NCBI RefSeq assembly: GCF_000699445.3
Contig: NC_067199.1
Span: forward strand, 33,650,902-33,714,901
DNA length: 64,000 nucleotides
Direction of reading: 5' to 3'
Origin: Schistosoma haematobium
Lineage: Eukaryota; Platyhelminthes; Trematoda; Strigeidida; Schistosomatidae
The position numbers were made by a program, and so were the translations under genes. Positions within the stretch are counted from its first letter, which is position 1. Each line of letters opens with the position of its first letter. Positions 47,222-60,190 of this stretch are shown here, one piece after another. The notes under the pieces were generated by a model. That model saw only the letters and a program-made list of their open reading frames with translations, was not told the DNA's origin and searched no databases.

Positions 47222-47747
47222 TTTATTTATTATTATTATTTTAACACATAGATATTGGTGCAAGGAGGCACCAAATACATATGCACCACACAAATCTCAT
47301 TCGATTTGTGTGAGGGCTGTGATACTGCCCGGGTGCCCAAACCGAAGCAGATGGTTTTCTTAGGGGACCACGCCCCGAGCATTTGACCTTAAGGTCTGAC
47401 CCACAAGGCAGTGGAGCAAGTCAGGGGATGCAGTCTTATGGTAGCCGGTGACCAATGATTGGTTCATACGCCATTTGTTCCCTCAGGATACTGGAGCCCA
47501 TGTGCACCATTGGTTTGGAATCAGGGTTTTTCAACTCCCCTAGGTGGACTCTATGTGTCCACCAACCCGGTTAGAGCGCCGGAAATTCGCTTTTCGTCCT
47601 CTCAATTTCGTAAACAACACCCGTGGTGCGAGATGGCAGTGAGTAGGACTTCACTGGTAGAGGCTGTATACGCGTGGCCGTGTGAGAGTATTTCGAGAGG
47701 GAAGGCGAGCCCACCCCACTCCCGGCCATACCAGGGCATTTGAGGGC
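47222..47747 (-). mobile_element. GC-rich retro-insertion with 10-bp target duplication
   Basis: Flanked by perfect TTTATTATAG (47212-47221, 47748-47757). Minus-strand 3' end carries an (AAT)n tail and the GGTGCCTCCTTGCACC hairpin shared with the LINE at 10616-11467. The rest is about 400 bp of unusually GC-rich sequence with no convincing protein. A non-autonomous SINE-like element, or an internally deleted LINE that keeps only its terminal regions, would both fit. Confidence 0.85.
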
Positions 47748-47892
47748 TTTATTATAGCAGACTCTTGTTGCTACCTTTAATTTGAAGGATAGATTTTTAA
47801 GAATTCTGATTGAATTTTATCAGTTTAATAAACATAAACATAATTATTATATTAATTTTAAGTATTTATATTATTCTATTTATTAATATTTT

Positions 47893-48045
47893 TTATTGAG
47901 ATCATGGTGTTAGACCACTGTTGGAAACCTGGAACCACTGGACGGCCGTTTCGTCCTATCGTGTGACTCTTCAGCAGTGCGCATCCACGATCCGGCTCGC
48001 AGAATTCGAACCCAGGGCCTTCAGTTTCGCGCGCGGACGCGAGAC
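47893..48045 (-). repeat. SINE/hammerhead copy with well-kept ribozyme
   Basis: Reverse complement keeps box B (GGTTCGAATTC) and the ribozyme at 47935-47980. Sequence before box B, including box A, is lost. Confidence 0.8.
47935..47980 (-). ncRNA. SINE-borne hammerhead, best preserved
   Basis: Minus strand: CACTG/CAGTG stem I, core CTGAAGA (the base 7 position tolerates any base), stem II GTC/GAC, GAAAC, stem III ACGG/CCGT and GTC cleavage triplet. All essential core bases are present, though stem II has only three good pairs. Confidence 0.7.
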
Positions 48046-48569
48046 GAATAAAGTATCTATTTCCAGTGTTTCCGAATTTACAATATTTCATCATTTCGTT
48101 ACCAAAAGTAAAACTATCTGCAAGTTTAACCAATTACAACAAATCATCCAAATATAGTTACTTATTAATTTAAATAATTTCTTGATCTGTAAACTCAAAT
48201 GTTATCATTGTATACACTAAAGTAAATATCTATAATTTACCAGTAAATATTTTATGTAAACACTGAACAATAAACAGTAAAGATTTCCAGACTTTCCTCT
48301 TGTAACTGAATCATTTTTATTTCTTAGACATACAAATGAGACTGTGTGAAAAAAAAGTAGACGGAAGACAAATTCTGGAAATTACTGAATAAATATAATC
48401 ACTTTCTCATCAACTATGAATGCATTACAATTTATTAGTTTGATAATGAACACAGATTTAAAGATTTACTTACATTTCGTAATAGTTCGAAAAATAATAT
48501 CGGACAATCTAACTTAACAAAAGTCAAACACCAGTGCATTATGCATAATAGCACTGGACGGTCATTTCG

Positions 48570-48815
48570 TCCTTAAACTTAGACATTAACATCATTGGAT
48601 GATGGCTCAGTGGTTAAGACGTCAGGTGTTTACATGGGATGGAAGGTCCTGGGTTCGAATCCCGCACGCAGGATCATGGGTGTGCACTAGTGAGGAGTCC
48701 CATACTAGGACAAAACGACCATCCGGTGCTTCCAGGTTTTCAGTGGTAGTCTAACATTGATCGAATCGTGATCTCAATCACAAAACTCAACAGTCTACAT
48801 AACCCCAAACTGAAT
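48570..48815 (+). repeat. SINE/hammerhead copy
   Basis: Box A (GGCTCAGTGGTTAAGACG), box B (GGTTCGAATCCC), hammerhead region with GTGAGGA, stem II GTCC/GGAC, CAAAAC and ATC. Core mutated at two sites. Confidence 0.8.
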
Positions 48816-48869
48816 ATTGAAAAATTGGTTGAATGAGAAACGAAACACGATTTGGTGAAATAATATACA

Positions 48870-49275
48870 CTATAAAACTCAACAACCTTTATAAATACCT
48901 TACACTAATGATAATCATGTGCTCGATGATGCTTACTGTTGAGAGGTGATTAACAGAGTCCTCGTAAGAGCCTTTTATCAGTGGAGTCTAATAATGTCGA
49001 CTGTGAAGCAAGTATCCACTAATGGCGTCAGAAGATACTTGCACAATACTGCGAATAGACTGAAGTTATAGGTGTAAATCATCGAGTGCCAAATCGGTGG
49101 TCTGAAGGTTAGACGCTTGCACAGAAATCTGGAGGTTCTCGGTTCGATACCGCACGTAATCATAGATGTGCACTTTTGAGGAGTCCCGTATTAGGAACAG
49201 CGGCTGTCCAGAGTTTTCTACCTTTTAATAATTATCTATCTAAGGTCAGCTCATGATGTAAACTATGGAACTCAA
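48870..49275 (+). repeat. Diverged SINE/hammerhead copy
   Basis: Full order from leader to tail. Box B reads GGTTCGATACC. The hammerhead lost bases in GGACGAAA. Confidence 0.7.
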
Positions 49276-49279
49276 CACT

Positions 49280-50435
49280 CTTCACAAACCTTTTGCATGG
49301 ATGATAATAATGGGTTATGGAACTAGATCTATGGATTGGTACACTAACTGACAACAGTTTGCAAACTGGACAATAAACCCAGCAAAATATTCCTTTAATT
49401 TGCTTTTTGTGTGTTATAACTGGAAACTGCAATGTCCCTGACAAGCTTATTTCATGTATGGTGTAGTGAAGCTTACTTAATTTGACGAATGCAATGTAGT
49501 CTTAAAATAATATTAGGGGCTTATAAATGAAATGCATAAGATCATTTTAGAAAATGAACACTATCAGTGATTTAAAGGTATCTTACTGATTTTACTGTTT
49601 GTAATTAGTATATTACTGCATTAAATAAAAAAATTCATTCTCAGTATAATCGATGCTAAAATGAATTGAAATCTGTTATTGACTTATGGAAAGCTTTCAG
49701 AATTTGATTCTATTAAATAGTTTATTTCAGTTATACTGACAAGTGTTTTATTTACGACTAATAATAACTAGTGCGATGATCATTGGCCCCCTGTTGTTCA
49801 GTACTAGTAAACACATCGTCTCTGTACTCATTAAAATACTGATTTGGTTTTAACTATTAAAAACCAGATAGAATAATGATATGAGACCGATTTATCATCA
49901 GATTAAATCTAACAGACGTCCTACACTCAATTAATCATCCTTCAATTGAAAAGCGATCAGAACGAATAAACAATCGATCAAACTCTACACAATTAAAGAA
50001 AGCATAACATCTCTTAAAAACTAAATTTATTACCTAAAACGGGAATCAAATTAATTTTAACTAGTGTATAAGATAAAAGTAGTTTCTTAAAATTCTTTCT
50101 TTATATATACATATGTGTATGAACAAATATGAATTGTCTTTTGTAAATACAATATTGAATCTTAGAGTGATTTTGACAATATCTATTCATGTAATGTACA
50201 AGTTTAATCTTTACCAGATTGTATATAGATGTAATACTAAGAAAAGCTTTACTGCCAATATTATTATCTTAACTATTAAATTGTATTCTTACATATAAAA
50301 GGCATACATATGTGATATCTACGTAAACGTAATCTACTATGATATTTATAAGCTTAACACAATTGTTTTTTTTAATGGAAGAAAAATATCTATTTAGTGT
50401 TTTACACTTTAACCAACCATCCGTAAATAATTAAT
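49280..50435. other. AT-rich spacer
   Basis: No gene or repeat family recognised. Confidence 0.4.
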
Positions 50436-50439
50436 GATT

Positions 50440-51075
50440 AATTTCAATGGTTAAGATCATGAGTCAGTTGAAGATAGACTACCATGGAAAACCTGGAAGC
50501 ACTCCAAGGCCGTTCCGTCCTATTGTGGGACTCCTCAGCAATACGCATGCACGAACTCGCTACCTGCGAGATTCGAACCCAGGACCTATTGGTTTCGCGC
50601 ACGAGCACTTAACCACTGAGCCGGCATCCAACGGTGTTAATGTCGAACTTCAACTAACCCATCTGGTATTAATCAACATATGCTCATTAGTGACTGGCTT
50701 CAAGAGGTATTTCCTGAAGTTCTAGTGAGAAGTAGTGACCAGTGGAGTTCAACCAGGTCTATTGTGAGTTAGTAACTCACTGAAGACAATGGTGGATGTG
50801 TCGCTCAATTTCGTGGATTAGTTGAAGTTAGACATTAACACCGTTAGATGCCGGTTCAGTGGTCAAGTAGTTAAGTGATCGCGCGCGAAACCAGTAGATC
50901 CTGGGTTCGAATCTCGCAGGGGGCGAGGGCGTGGATGCATACTGCTGAGGGGTCCCACAATAGGACGAAATAGCCGTCCAGTGCTTCCAGGTTTTCCATG
51001 GTGGTCTAGCGTCAACTGACTCATGATCTTAACCATTGAAATTACCATAATATCCACAAAACCTATCTGAAATTA
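50440..51075. repeat. SINE fold-back pair, two near full-length copies
   Basis: Minus copy 50440-50660 (boxes present; ribozyme has GAAA changed to GGAA and the cleavage site lost) faces plus copy 50661-51075 with leader, box A (50853-50864), box B (50904-50914), hammerhead CTGAGGG/GAAAT/GTC and full tail. The plus copy is closest to the 2360-2826 copy. Confidence 0.88.
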
Positions 51076-51079
51076 TTGA

Positions 51080-51725
51080 TTAGTAATTGTTCTTTTTTTC
51101 TCTCTCTCAAATATTTAACCCATAATATTTCTTCCAGTTGCGTTGACTGTGAAAATTAGTTCAAAGCTACGATATCAGTAACATGGTCCTCGACAGGCAC
51201 GAGGTTTTTCGGTTCAATAAATGGAGTGTTTGATCAAGAATCGTAAACTATAAAGAAATATTTGTCCAATACTCTTTAGTTTTCAAAACGTCTAAAGTTA
51301 TTGTTAGTACGTGATAAGAACTCTCTTCGTAATCTAGCATTTATTCTGAAAGAAGTAATCCCTGCTCATATACTAACTAACAACAAATCCATTTGTATAC
51401 GTGTATTAATTTAAAGATTATTCTGATTATAGTTTACAGAGTAGTGACCTGAAACTAGTTAATATTAAATAGGTGCTTTAGTATAGTTATGATATCTTTA
51501 ACAGTATGCATCCAAAAAAGGTAACCATAATTGAATTTTCAGATTGTACAGGAAGTAGAATATTATCTCTCTTAGTAGAAGGTTTGTATATCAACTATGC
51601 ACATTTAACTCACTTGTACTATCGTTCAAATATATTTATCAATACAAAAAAAAGATTGGATTATTGACAATTTACAGTAATAAATTAAAATTCATTAATT
51701 TAAGTGATCATTAAATGATCGCATT
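51080..51725. other. AT-rich spacer
   Basis: No gene or repeat family recognised. Confidence 0.4.
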
Positions 51726-51729
51726 AATT

Positions 51730-52030
51730 TAACTCAATTTTTGTAGTGTTGTATGAAAGTGTAAAAGGGCGTATACTAAGGTTTATTGAAGCCTCAGCCA
51801 TACGAAAATTCAAACCCCCTCTGTGTATTCAAAAACAGTTTGTTCACACTTTATCCAGAGTAATGAGGTTTCAAATTGTTTTCACATTATTTCTTTATTA
51901 TTCTTATCACCTGTTACCCTTCATTTTTAGTCTAGTTGACCTTTTCATTTTTATATGTAAATATTCTTAACAAGTATATATGCGATCAGATTGTTCGAAA
52001 TGCATTGCGCTAATATATCATTACATAATT
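51730..52030 (+). pseudogene. Penelope-like element 3' fragment
   Basis: Reads G-R-I-L-R-F-I-E-A-S-A-I-R-K-F-K-P-P-L-C-I-Q-K-Q-F, the same C-terminus as 18140-18229, followed by the shared GATCAGATTGTTCGAAATG flank. The GIY-YIG core is missing. Confidence 0.75.
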
Positions 52031-52271
52031 CTAATAATCTTCGTCTTCTTATTACACTCTAGAAATTCAACTATAGTTAATATTGATTATAAAATCATGT
52101 TAAATAATCTGACATCTTTTACTTGTATGAAATGAACTTATTATATATTTAATAATTAAAATAATGCAAACTAAACGTGTATGAAACATTGAACATTATA
52201 ATCAAATAGTGGTAATAATTAGTAATCATTTATACAATAATAATAAGAGTATATTATAAATTACTAAAAAA

Positions 52272-52375
52272 CCAATGGCCGTTCAGTGCTTCCAGGTTTT
52301 CAATGATGGTCTAACATCAATCGATTCATGATCTCAACAACTTCATAATCTTTACAACCCCATATTGATAACAAC
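52272..52375 (+). repeat. SINE tail fragment
   Basis: Only the ribozyme 3' end (GGCCGTTCAGTGCTTCCAGG) and tail remain. Confidence 0.75.
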
Positions 52376-52379
52376 TTAA

Positions 52380-55300
52380 TAAGCTTCGATTTTACATTAT
52401 AATTGAGAATGAAAATCTCTATAAATATCACAATATCAGGTTGATGTTAAGTGACTTTGCTTTATATTTCAACCTATGAAATGACATAATTTGGTTCTGT
52501 ACTTTGATGTATTCATTTTCAAACTGACATATAATGAAGGCGTCATAAATCATAGGATAAGTTAATTTCTAAAATGAATTATATGAAGAAGCAATCATGC
52601 TATAAATTATAAAATAACTGTATCACAATGCATTTACTAGGCTACCCATACTTACATATATAAATAAACATATTAATAGGGATTTATATGATCTCATAAT
52701 CCTACTAGTTTAGTAGGGAACACAATAAAGATTTGCAAAAATATAGCGAACTATAAAATATTGCAATAATGAAAACGGTGAGAGGTACTCAAGAAAGGAC
52801 GTCGGTATAAATAGAATAACAAAATAAAACCTAATAAGAAAATAATATATCATGACTGTTTTTGTGGAATAGATAGATTGTAACTAATCTTAATGATGGA
52901 CCTGTTTCTTTCTTATTAGCATGATGCACTGAAATTCTGCGCTACTCACTTATTCAAAAGTTCCATTTATATATGAATAATACTTCGGTGATATGTACAA
53001 TCGAATCCTGTTAGTAAACTATGTAGATATCTTAGTTCAGTAAGTTATGCTTCGAGACCATAAAGAAATACACAGAAAAAAAACATGTGTAACATAATTT
53101 CTGCACATCTCACTCCTTTGACTGGTGATATATGGGTATAATGTCAATGAGTTGTTTTTTCGGTTATTTTAAGCTACATTATATTTCGATAGATAATTAG
53201 TTCTAATAATCCTTTACATCGATGATCTATTCATAGATTACTTATATGACCAAGTGAATTAATACCAGAATAATACAACTGTTAAACTTTAAAAAAATCT
53301 TAGATCTCACTGAGTCACAAGGAACTTAGACTGTAACTTTTAAGAATTTTAATTTATCAAAAAACAAACATCTTTACACTGACTTTTAACCAATTTAAAA
53401 CGATAAACAAAAGGAAACTATTTCAGTGAGTTATGCTTATTTTATTGAATAACACACAAAAAGAAGACTATTCATAGGTAATATTATTTCGACAATTTAA
53501 CATTTGAAATCAAAATCCTACTTCATCAATCAATTGATCAAAGTAAATATGTTTTTTCTCATTAAGTCATGATCAGTAATTAATTATTCTAGTAAATCTG
53601 TTCGTTGAAGCATTCATAGTATAATGCTGGTCTCCTCCATTCAAACTATACTGGATTCGTCTAATATTATTACTTGTGTAGATAAACATATATATCATTT
53701 CATCTATACATAGAAATAGTTAATATTATAACATTATAAGCGTATAGTTGGTGTATAAAGGTATAAACAATTACCAAGTTACTTAATAATCACATATCAA
53801 ATATTAGAAATTGTTGTGATTAATTATTTTACATTTCTATAATCGAAAATTAACGGCTACTAACTACAGTAATTTACTCGCATCGTTATGTTCACGAGAA
53901 AAGTAACGATTCTTAAATAACTTTCATTTGATAATAATAACAATAATAATCCATGTATATAGTGTTGTGTTCAAGTCTATGCATATTGCTACACTTATGT
54001 AGAGGCACACACACACACGCATAGAACACTACGTACTATCATTCCCGTTACCAGTATCCCATGAATGCACATGTATAGAAAACAAAATGACATACGAAAA
54101 AAAACAGGATTTTGATTTTGGAAAAATAAAGAACTGAACGCAATAATAAACAATAACCACAACAGCGATAATAATCAGCGAAAAAAAACAGAAAACTTTG
54201 GATTTGGTGGTTTACTTACAACGTTTTTGAGTTGTTGTTGTTTTTCTTTTTTGCTTCACTGTGAAGCACAAGATACACAGGGTAAAGATGCAGTTTGGAT
54301 GGAAAATGGAAAGAAAGAAGATGGAACCAGTGAAATAATAATAATGAACATAGAGACAAACTGAAAAAAAGGATCAGATTAACCAATTTACCACTATTAC
54401 TACTACTACTACTACTACTACTACCATAACCAAAACATTGTTTCCATTGTGTAAAATAACGTAAACTCTATGTTAGAGCTAGTAATCATCGTTGTCAAAC
54501 TGATCATTATGAAAAATTAAAACAAAATGAAAATAATGCTAATAATAATAATAATAATAATAATAATGAACAATTGAACAGCCATTAAATTTACAATATT
54601 TTCAGTATATTTGTACGTATTCAATAGTCCTTGCTTGTTTTGCATTGTTATCCATTTATGTAATTAATCATAACTGGGGATGAGAATATAACACAATGAA
54701 ATTGACAATACTAATCTCAAAGTATATTAACAATATTTTTAAAGAGGCAATTGAATTAATAAATGACAATAGTTAGTAGGAAAGTATTTATTATTGTTGT
54801 TAAACTAATGAAAAATTGACTGTTAATTTATATTAACCACAATTAACTATATGATTCAGCTAATATAACACAAAAAATGAAATAATAAAAATAATTCAAT
54901 TCAATTATCATTATGACGCATAAAGGATACATTCTTCTTCGGGTAAAAGAATAAGCTATAACAGAAGCACTAAGGGTATAAAGACTTATAGAAGAAAAAA
55001 AACATAGATGAAGAGAAGTGAATGGGGACATTGTGACAAATTTAACTGTCTACAAAGCAATGTGTAAAATAAAAGATGAGTATAATATAAAAGGTATTAT
55101 AATATAATACAATATAATAATGGTGATGGTAGTAGTAATAGTCGACTGATTATCTGTCTATTTATCTATTTAACTAATGTAACTAAGTACTAATAGTAGT
55201 AGTGTCATTTGAAGGTCAGAAATATGAAAGTAAGGACAAGAAGAATGGGAGTTATACAAAAAATAAGAGAGATATAGTGATTTCGTTGATAAAAAATTCT

Positions 55301-55440
55301 CTCTCATACACTCACACATTCCCTATAGCTCATTCATTATGTTTCACGTTAATATACAACATAACATAATCGTCAATAGACAAAAAAGGCGAAAAAAAGA
55401 ACGCAAGTGAAAAGAATAGACAAGAAGACATTATTATGAC
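52380..55440. other. AT-rich region with triplet microsatellites, 3' of the gene
   Basis: Contains (CA)n near 54005-54018, (CTA)n near 54391-54423 and (AAT)n near 54540-54568. No coding or retroelement signal recognised. Confidence 0.45.
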
Positions 55441-55447
55441 TTTTGTA

Positions 55448-55453
55448 TTTATT
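55448..55453 (-). terminator. Possible polyadenylation signal
   Basis: AATAAA on the minus strand, about 710 bases after the stop codon at 56162. It is the first such hexamer I see downstream. Confidence 0.3.
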
Positions 55454-55813
55454 TATATGTATTATGGTGTACTGAAACTTCATTTTGTCAAATTTTAATA
55501 ATGATTAATATACATGATTCTGAAATGAAATCTACCGGAGAAAAAATATTTAACTCCATTCTACATAGTTTGTGTACATGTTAGGGGAGGTGATGTTTCT
55601 GTTTTTGAAATTAAAAGAAAAATAGCTGAGATTAGCCAACAACAATGCTACATGCACCTTTATCGTGATTGGCTATCCATGATGCTGATGATGATGACAA
55701 TAGGTGTATTCTCTGATAAGGATATGAATATAGTGTAGGAAGCAAACCACACAAAGAATAATGAATAATAATTATAAAGAAGTACGCAGAAAATGTAACT
55801 GAACATTGTACTG

Positions 55814-55817
<4 letters not shown>

Positions 55818-55884
<67 letters not shown>
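55818..55884. repeat. Long (TA)n microsatellite
   Basis: Pure alternating TA of about 66 bases, within the predicted 3' UTR of the minus-strand gene. Confidence 0.95.
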
Positions 55885-55888
<4 letters not shown>

Positions 55889-56161
55889 GCGAAAGTAAAT
55901 CTCTGCATGTTTGAATAAATAAACAAAGGAAAAGTAAAAGAACACAATTAAATGAAAGGAAGAATTGAAATGAAAACTGATCCTTTTTTGTTTGCACCTA
56001 CCTCTCCCACACTCATACACATACACTATCAACATAATCGTAATCACATACCTATCTTCTCTTCACTAGGATTGAATTAGCTAATAACAATAAAATCACC
56101 ATTTTGAAACAAGTTATAAACTATTGATCGGGAGAAAAATAGACAAACAATGTGATTAAAA

Positions 56162-56633
56162 TCACCAAGGATTGATCGGAATTAAATGTGATGAATTACT
56201 GGAAGTCGTAATAGTACCGGTAGTAGTATTGGATGACCTGGTGTTTTTTCTATCATTCAAAGAAGAACCACTTGACACCGATGATAACTGTATAGGATGT
56301 GGGAAATGATTTAAAAAGGTTTCAGGCAATCGAAATCCATTTAATAAACTAGCAGCGGCGGCTACATTTATCATATCGGAATGTGCTGGAGGTGGTGGTA
56401 TTGATGATCCAGAATGAAGGGAAGAATGCTGATGAGGCACATAATTATGAATAGTCGGTGGTCGAGGAAAAGAATTAGGAAAACGCATTGGAAATGGCAA
56501 ATTATTAATATCCATGCTACTTGAAGAAGAATCAGTTCGTCTTCGTTTTAAATCATTATTATTAAAAACATTTGTTGACGATGAAAAATTCATAAGAGCA
56601 GGAGATGAAGGAAGAACAGTTGGTCGAACACTC

Positions 56634-56664
<31 letters not shown>

Positions 56665-57045
56665 CAGAAGAAGAAGAAGAACAGGAGGAAGAAGAAAGGG
56701 AATTGAAAGATTGAGTAATTAATGGAAAGTTGAAGCCGGCAATATTTGATGCTGATGGAACTGGTGAACAATTGTTATTATTACTATTGTTAGCCATAGA
56801 TGACGATGATACTGTTGAATTGAGAAAAGAAAAATCTGTTGATTTCGGGAAAGAACCTCCATTTAATACAGAATTATTCATTTGTGACATTTGAGAATAA
56901 AAGTTTTGTAATGTTGCTAGTTGAGTATCTTTACAGTCTGATATACTATTTAGAAATTCCTTTGATAGATTATTCATAAATTCATTAAATAAATGTCCCC
57001 AAAATGATATATCAGAGGTTATACTACTAGGAATTGAAGGACCGC

Positions 57046-57096
<51 letters not shown>

Positions 57097-57421
57097 TGTT
57101 CACTGAATTAATAGGATTATGAAGTTGTGAAGGAAGAAGAGAAGGAGGTCTTAGTGGCGGCGGCTGAGTTGATCGATTGTTATTCACTGATTCAATATTT
57201 ATTTTACTTGAATTATAATTTACAGGTCCACTAGTCATGGAAGAAGGCATAGAGGAATGTACACCTAGGCTCAAACGTTTAACCATAGGACGAATTGGTA
57301 ATCTAGATGTTGAAAATATTGAGGATATAACCGGAGATGATTGTAATCCTTGAGTAGATGATTTACAATGTTGGATAAACAGAGCGATACGAATATGTGC
57401 GTCAGCCCAACGTCCATAAAG
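56162..57421 (-). CDS. Terminal exon of Ser/Asn/Pro-rich protein
   Basis: Last exon: 419 residues and TGA. The acceptor AATCAAG lies at 57422-57428, and it is the only AG in a T-rich run just upstream, so the frame begins at L-Y-G-R-W-A-D-A-H. The first 25 residues look ordered, with mixed hydrophobic residues (L-Y-G-R-W-A-D-A-H-I-R-I-A-L-F-I-Q-H-C-K). The remainder is low-complexity Ser/Asn/Thr/Pro: a run of about 16 Asn encoded by (AAT)n at 57050-57096, about 10 Thr encoded by (ACT)n at about 56634-56664, a basic K-R-R-R patch and Pro/His stretches. The composition suggests a nuclear or scaffold protein but the family is unknown. Confidence 0.8.
57050..57096 (-). repeat. In-frame (AAT)n microsatellite coding for Asn
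   Basis: Triplet repeat inside the terminal exon. Length changes would keep the frame and vary the Asn tract. Confidence 0.9.
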
Positions 57422-57479
57422 CTTGATTAAGTAAAAATAAGTATAAGAAAACATATGGTATGAAAAATAAGTTAAAATA

Positions 57480-59085
57480 TGTACATTATCATCAAAGAAA
57501 TAAGAGACAGATATTCTAAATTACACTGTGTGATTACCGCACAGTATTGCGAATCGATTGCATTTGATAATAAGTATACCAATCAATTCCAACATAATTT
57601 CTTGCAATAAATAGTAAAATGTTAATTAGTCAGTTAGTCATACACAATACAGAGTTTGGGATATATTTGAATCACTTCAAGTTGCCAAACCATATCCGTA
57701 GTACCGGGAGACGTAATTAACAATACAAATACCAGAGTAGAAGTAGTGACAGGATTAGTGGTACCATACAACATTATGCATAAACAATATCATTCAAAAA
57801 GAATAAATATTGAGGTGTAAAAACGTATAAGATGATTTTAAAACATAAGACTTCAGTGCAAATAGAGTGAATACGTCTGAATAATCGCATACAATATTGA
57901 ATTATGTCGCTCAACGTCTCCGAACACTGATCAAGTTTATAGTGCGAATTCTAACTAAATAGTTTGACCCTATTAATACAACTCAATCCAATAGTCAATG
58001 ACTTCATGGATTGGTGTCACGTTTTAGATTGACTGACTCCAGTTTTCTTCAAACCAACCCTTACTATAATGAACATAGTGCATCAAGGTAGGCGTTGACT
58101 GGACTAACGTAATACGTGTTCCGACCAACTCTCGATCAATGAAGCTTTACAACCTCATCAACTAAATTCGAACCAATCCCATTTAGTTGAATGAGTAGTT
58201 ACTGATCGCAAACTAAGACGATACGTACAAACCTAGGGATTTAGCCTACAATATTTGTAAAAGCTATAAAAAAGAAAAAAAGGTTTCATGTGATTTTTTA
58301 CGCGGGCGGCGGTTCGCGGGATCGGACTTTAGCATGTTTGCTGCAAGATACACTAACGAACTAGATCATGAATACCAGTCGTTTATCTATTATTCATAAA
58401 TACACAAGGTTAAAAAAATAGTTAGGATTAATGAATAATATAAAATTAAATCAATTTCTCGCTATTACCTATCTACAAAAGCTAATGTATTAATAATACT
58501 CGAATCCATTCTAAAATTGGTTAAATCGTAAGCAAAATCTGTATGAAATTAATACTAAGTTCACTTGATAAACACAGTGTTCTTAACTGGAAACTTTAGC
58601 AGAAAGGTAGAATACTTTTAAAAAAAAATAGATAATAGCTTTTCAGGAAGCTGACAAACACAACAGGATAAGATCCTTTGAAAATCATCCTCAATTCCTT
58701 TTCTTTTTATTATTTACAGACTATTAACAAACATTGATATAAACATAATGACCAATATGCCACCTGCTATTCACTCTCCCTACTACTTAAACCTGAATTT
58801 CATTAGACTTAAATTTAATTAACTACTGATATGACTTACTTGTGAATAACATAAACCGTTACTTGGAACTAGTTGTTGATGTTAGGACTGAGTAGAAAGC
58901 TTCAACAAACAGTTCATTTGTCATATGAATGAATCAACTAGTAGTTGGATTGCACTCATTTCTCAATGTGAATCATAAATTATGGTATTGAGATAGACTG
59001 GTTCGTACCATAAAAACTATTTTAAACATGGAGTCAGAATGTTGTGAGTGATAATTCTGATGAATTTTAATTTTATGTGTTTCAT
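57480..59085 (-). other. Intron sequence of the minus-strand gene
   Basis: Part of the 3.1-kb intron 57422-60523. No repeat family recognised. A short GC-rich spot (GCGGGCGGCGGTTCGCGGG, 58302-58320) stands out. Confidence 0.5.
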
Positions 59086-59087
59086 AC

Positions 59088-59620
59088 ATGTTTACGCCTG
59101 TTACCTTAGTGGTATATAGGCCGCCGACCACGAATCTCTAGTCTAAATTTTCCCGAACTGTCCTTCCTCATTGCTCTCAAGTGCCTCATGATGCAGTTTC
59201 ATGATTTCAACAATGTGCCCTATCCACCTAAGGGATCTTTTCCTAATTTATTCTTCAGATGGAAGCTAATTTATTCTTTCCCACGGTAGGTTGCTGCTGG
59301 TGTCTTCACAGCGGGTTTGGATTAGCTTGTGTAAACAACTGTTTTTTAACATTTGTACCTTTTTAGTGATGCTTGTAGTAGTTCTCCATACTTCAACTCC
59401 GTACAAAAGAACTATCTTGACGTTCGTACTGAAAATTTTGACCTTGGTGTTGGTTGTCAGTTGTTTTGAGTTGCGTATGTTTTTCACTGATAGGAATACT
59501 GCCTATGCTTTATCCATCCATGCCCTTATATTTGCATCAGTTCCCCCTTGTCTACGTAAGGAGGAGTTTGCACATCTTTCAGAGTTTCGGCAACAAATGT
59601 GATTTGGTTGGTGTTCAGTA
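59088..59620 (-). mobile_element. RTE/SR2-like LINE fragment in intron
   Basis: Minus strand reads M-K-N-I-R-N-S-K-Q-L-T-T-N-T-K-V-K-I, V-L-L-Y-G-V-E-V-W-R-T-T, then frameshifts toward the C-terminus. No (TAAG)n tail. Same orientation as the host gene. Confidence 0.85.
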
Positions 59621-59997
59621 TGTTGTATTTAGTGACTGCTTGTTTCATACTTAAGCAGTAAGATAAACTTTTGACAAAATCTATTCTAACAGTATTTTTT
59701 ATGTGCATTGTATCCTTTATTAATCCAATTCGTATTCCTATGATCATATGATATTCTATATTGTATTTTTTCATGACACAGTTTTTTTTGTGTGGTGCAT
59801 TTTTATGATTCTCTACTATTAAGAAATTACTAAGCTACGATTAAACAATTTTACATTACACTACACACCCGAGTGAACAAGGGATTTACGGAAAGAGTTG
59901 AATTTGATAGCCTACATCACAAACTGACCTTAGTTAAACAAACAGTGAAAACCAGCAGACCCTATATATTTGTTAAGTCTTAGTATGGTAAATAAAG

Positions 59998-60190
59998 TGT
60001 TCATCTATGGCTATCACCAGAGATCGAACCCAGGATTTGTAGGTCTCACGGAGAGCTCTGTATGAGTTTGATCACTATTGGGGTTTTGGTTATGTACAAC
60101 TGAGAAAACCAATATCAGGACGAAACAGCTGTCCAGCCATTCTTGGTTTAAAAGGTTGTCTATCTAAGGTAATGAATGTAAACCATAAGA
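59998..60190. repeat. SINE fold-back remnant in intron
   Basis: A minus-strand box B piece (GATCGAACCCAGGATT) is followed by a plus-strand ribozyme and tail (AGGACGAAACAGCTGTCCAG). Confidence 0.6.

Noticed and set aside
47459..47743. 94-residue plus-strand open frame
   Set aside because: It is on the antisense strand of a GC-rich retro-insertion, where few stops are expected, and shows no recognisable motif.
50853..50914. tRNA gene
   Set aside because: Boxes A and B are present, but no acceptor stem or cloverleaf forms. The boxes belong to the SINE promoter.
55632..56047. Three overlapping minus-strand frames rich in Tyr-Ile
   Set aside because: They are read-through of the (TA)n microsatellite, with unrelated flanks.
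56514..56771. Frames with poly-Val/Glu or poly-Tyr overlapping the terminal exon
   Set aside because: They are other-frame shadows of the (ACT)n and serine-coding repeats of the real exon.
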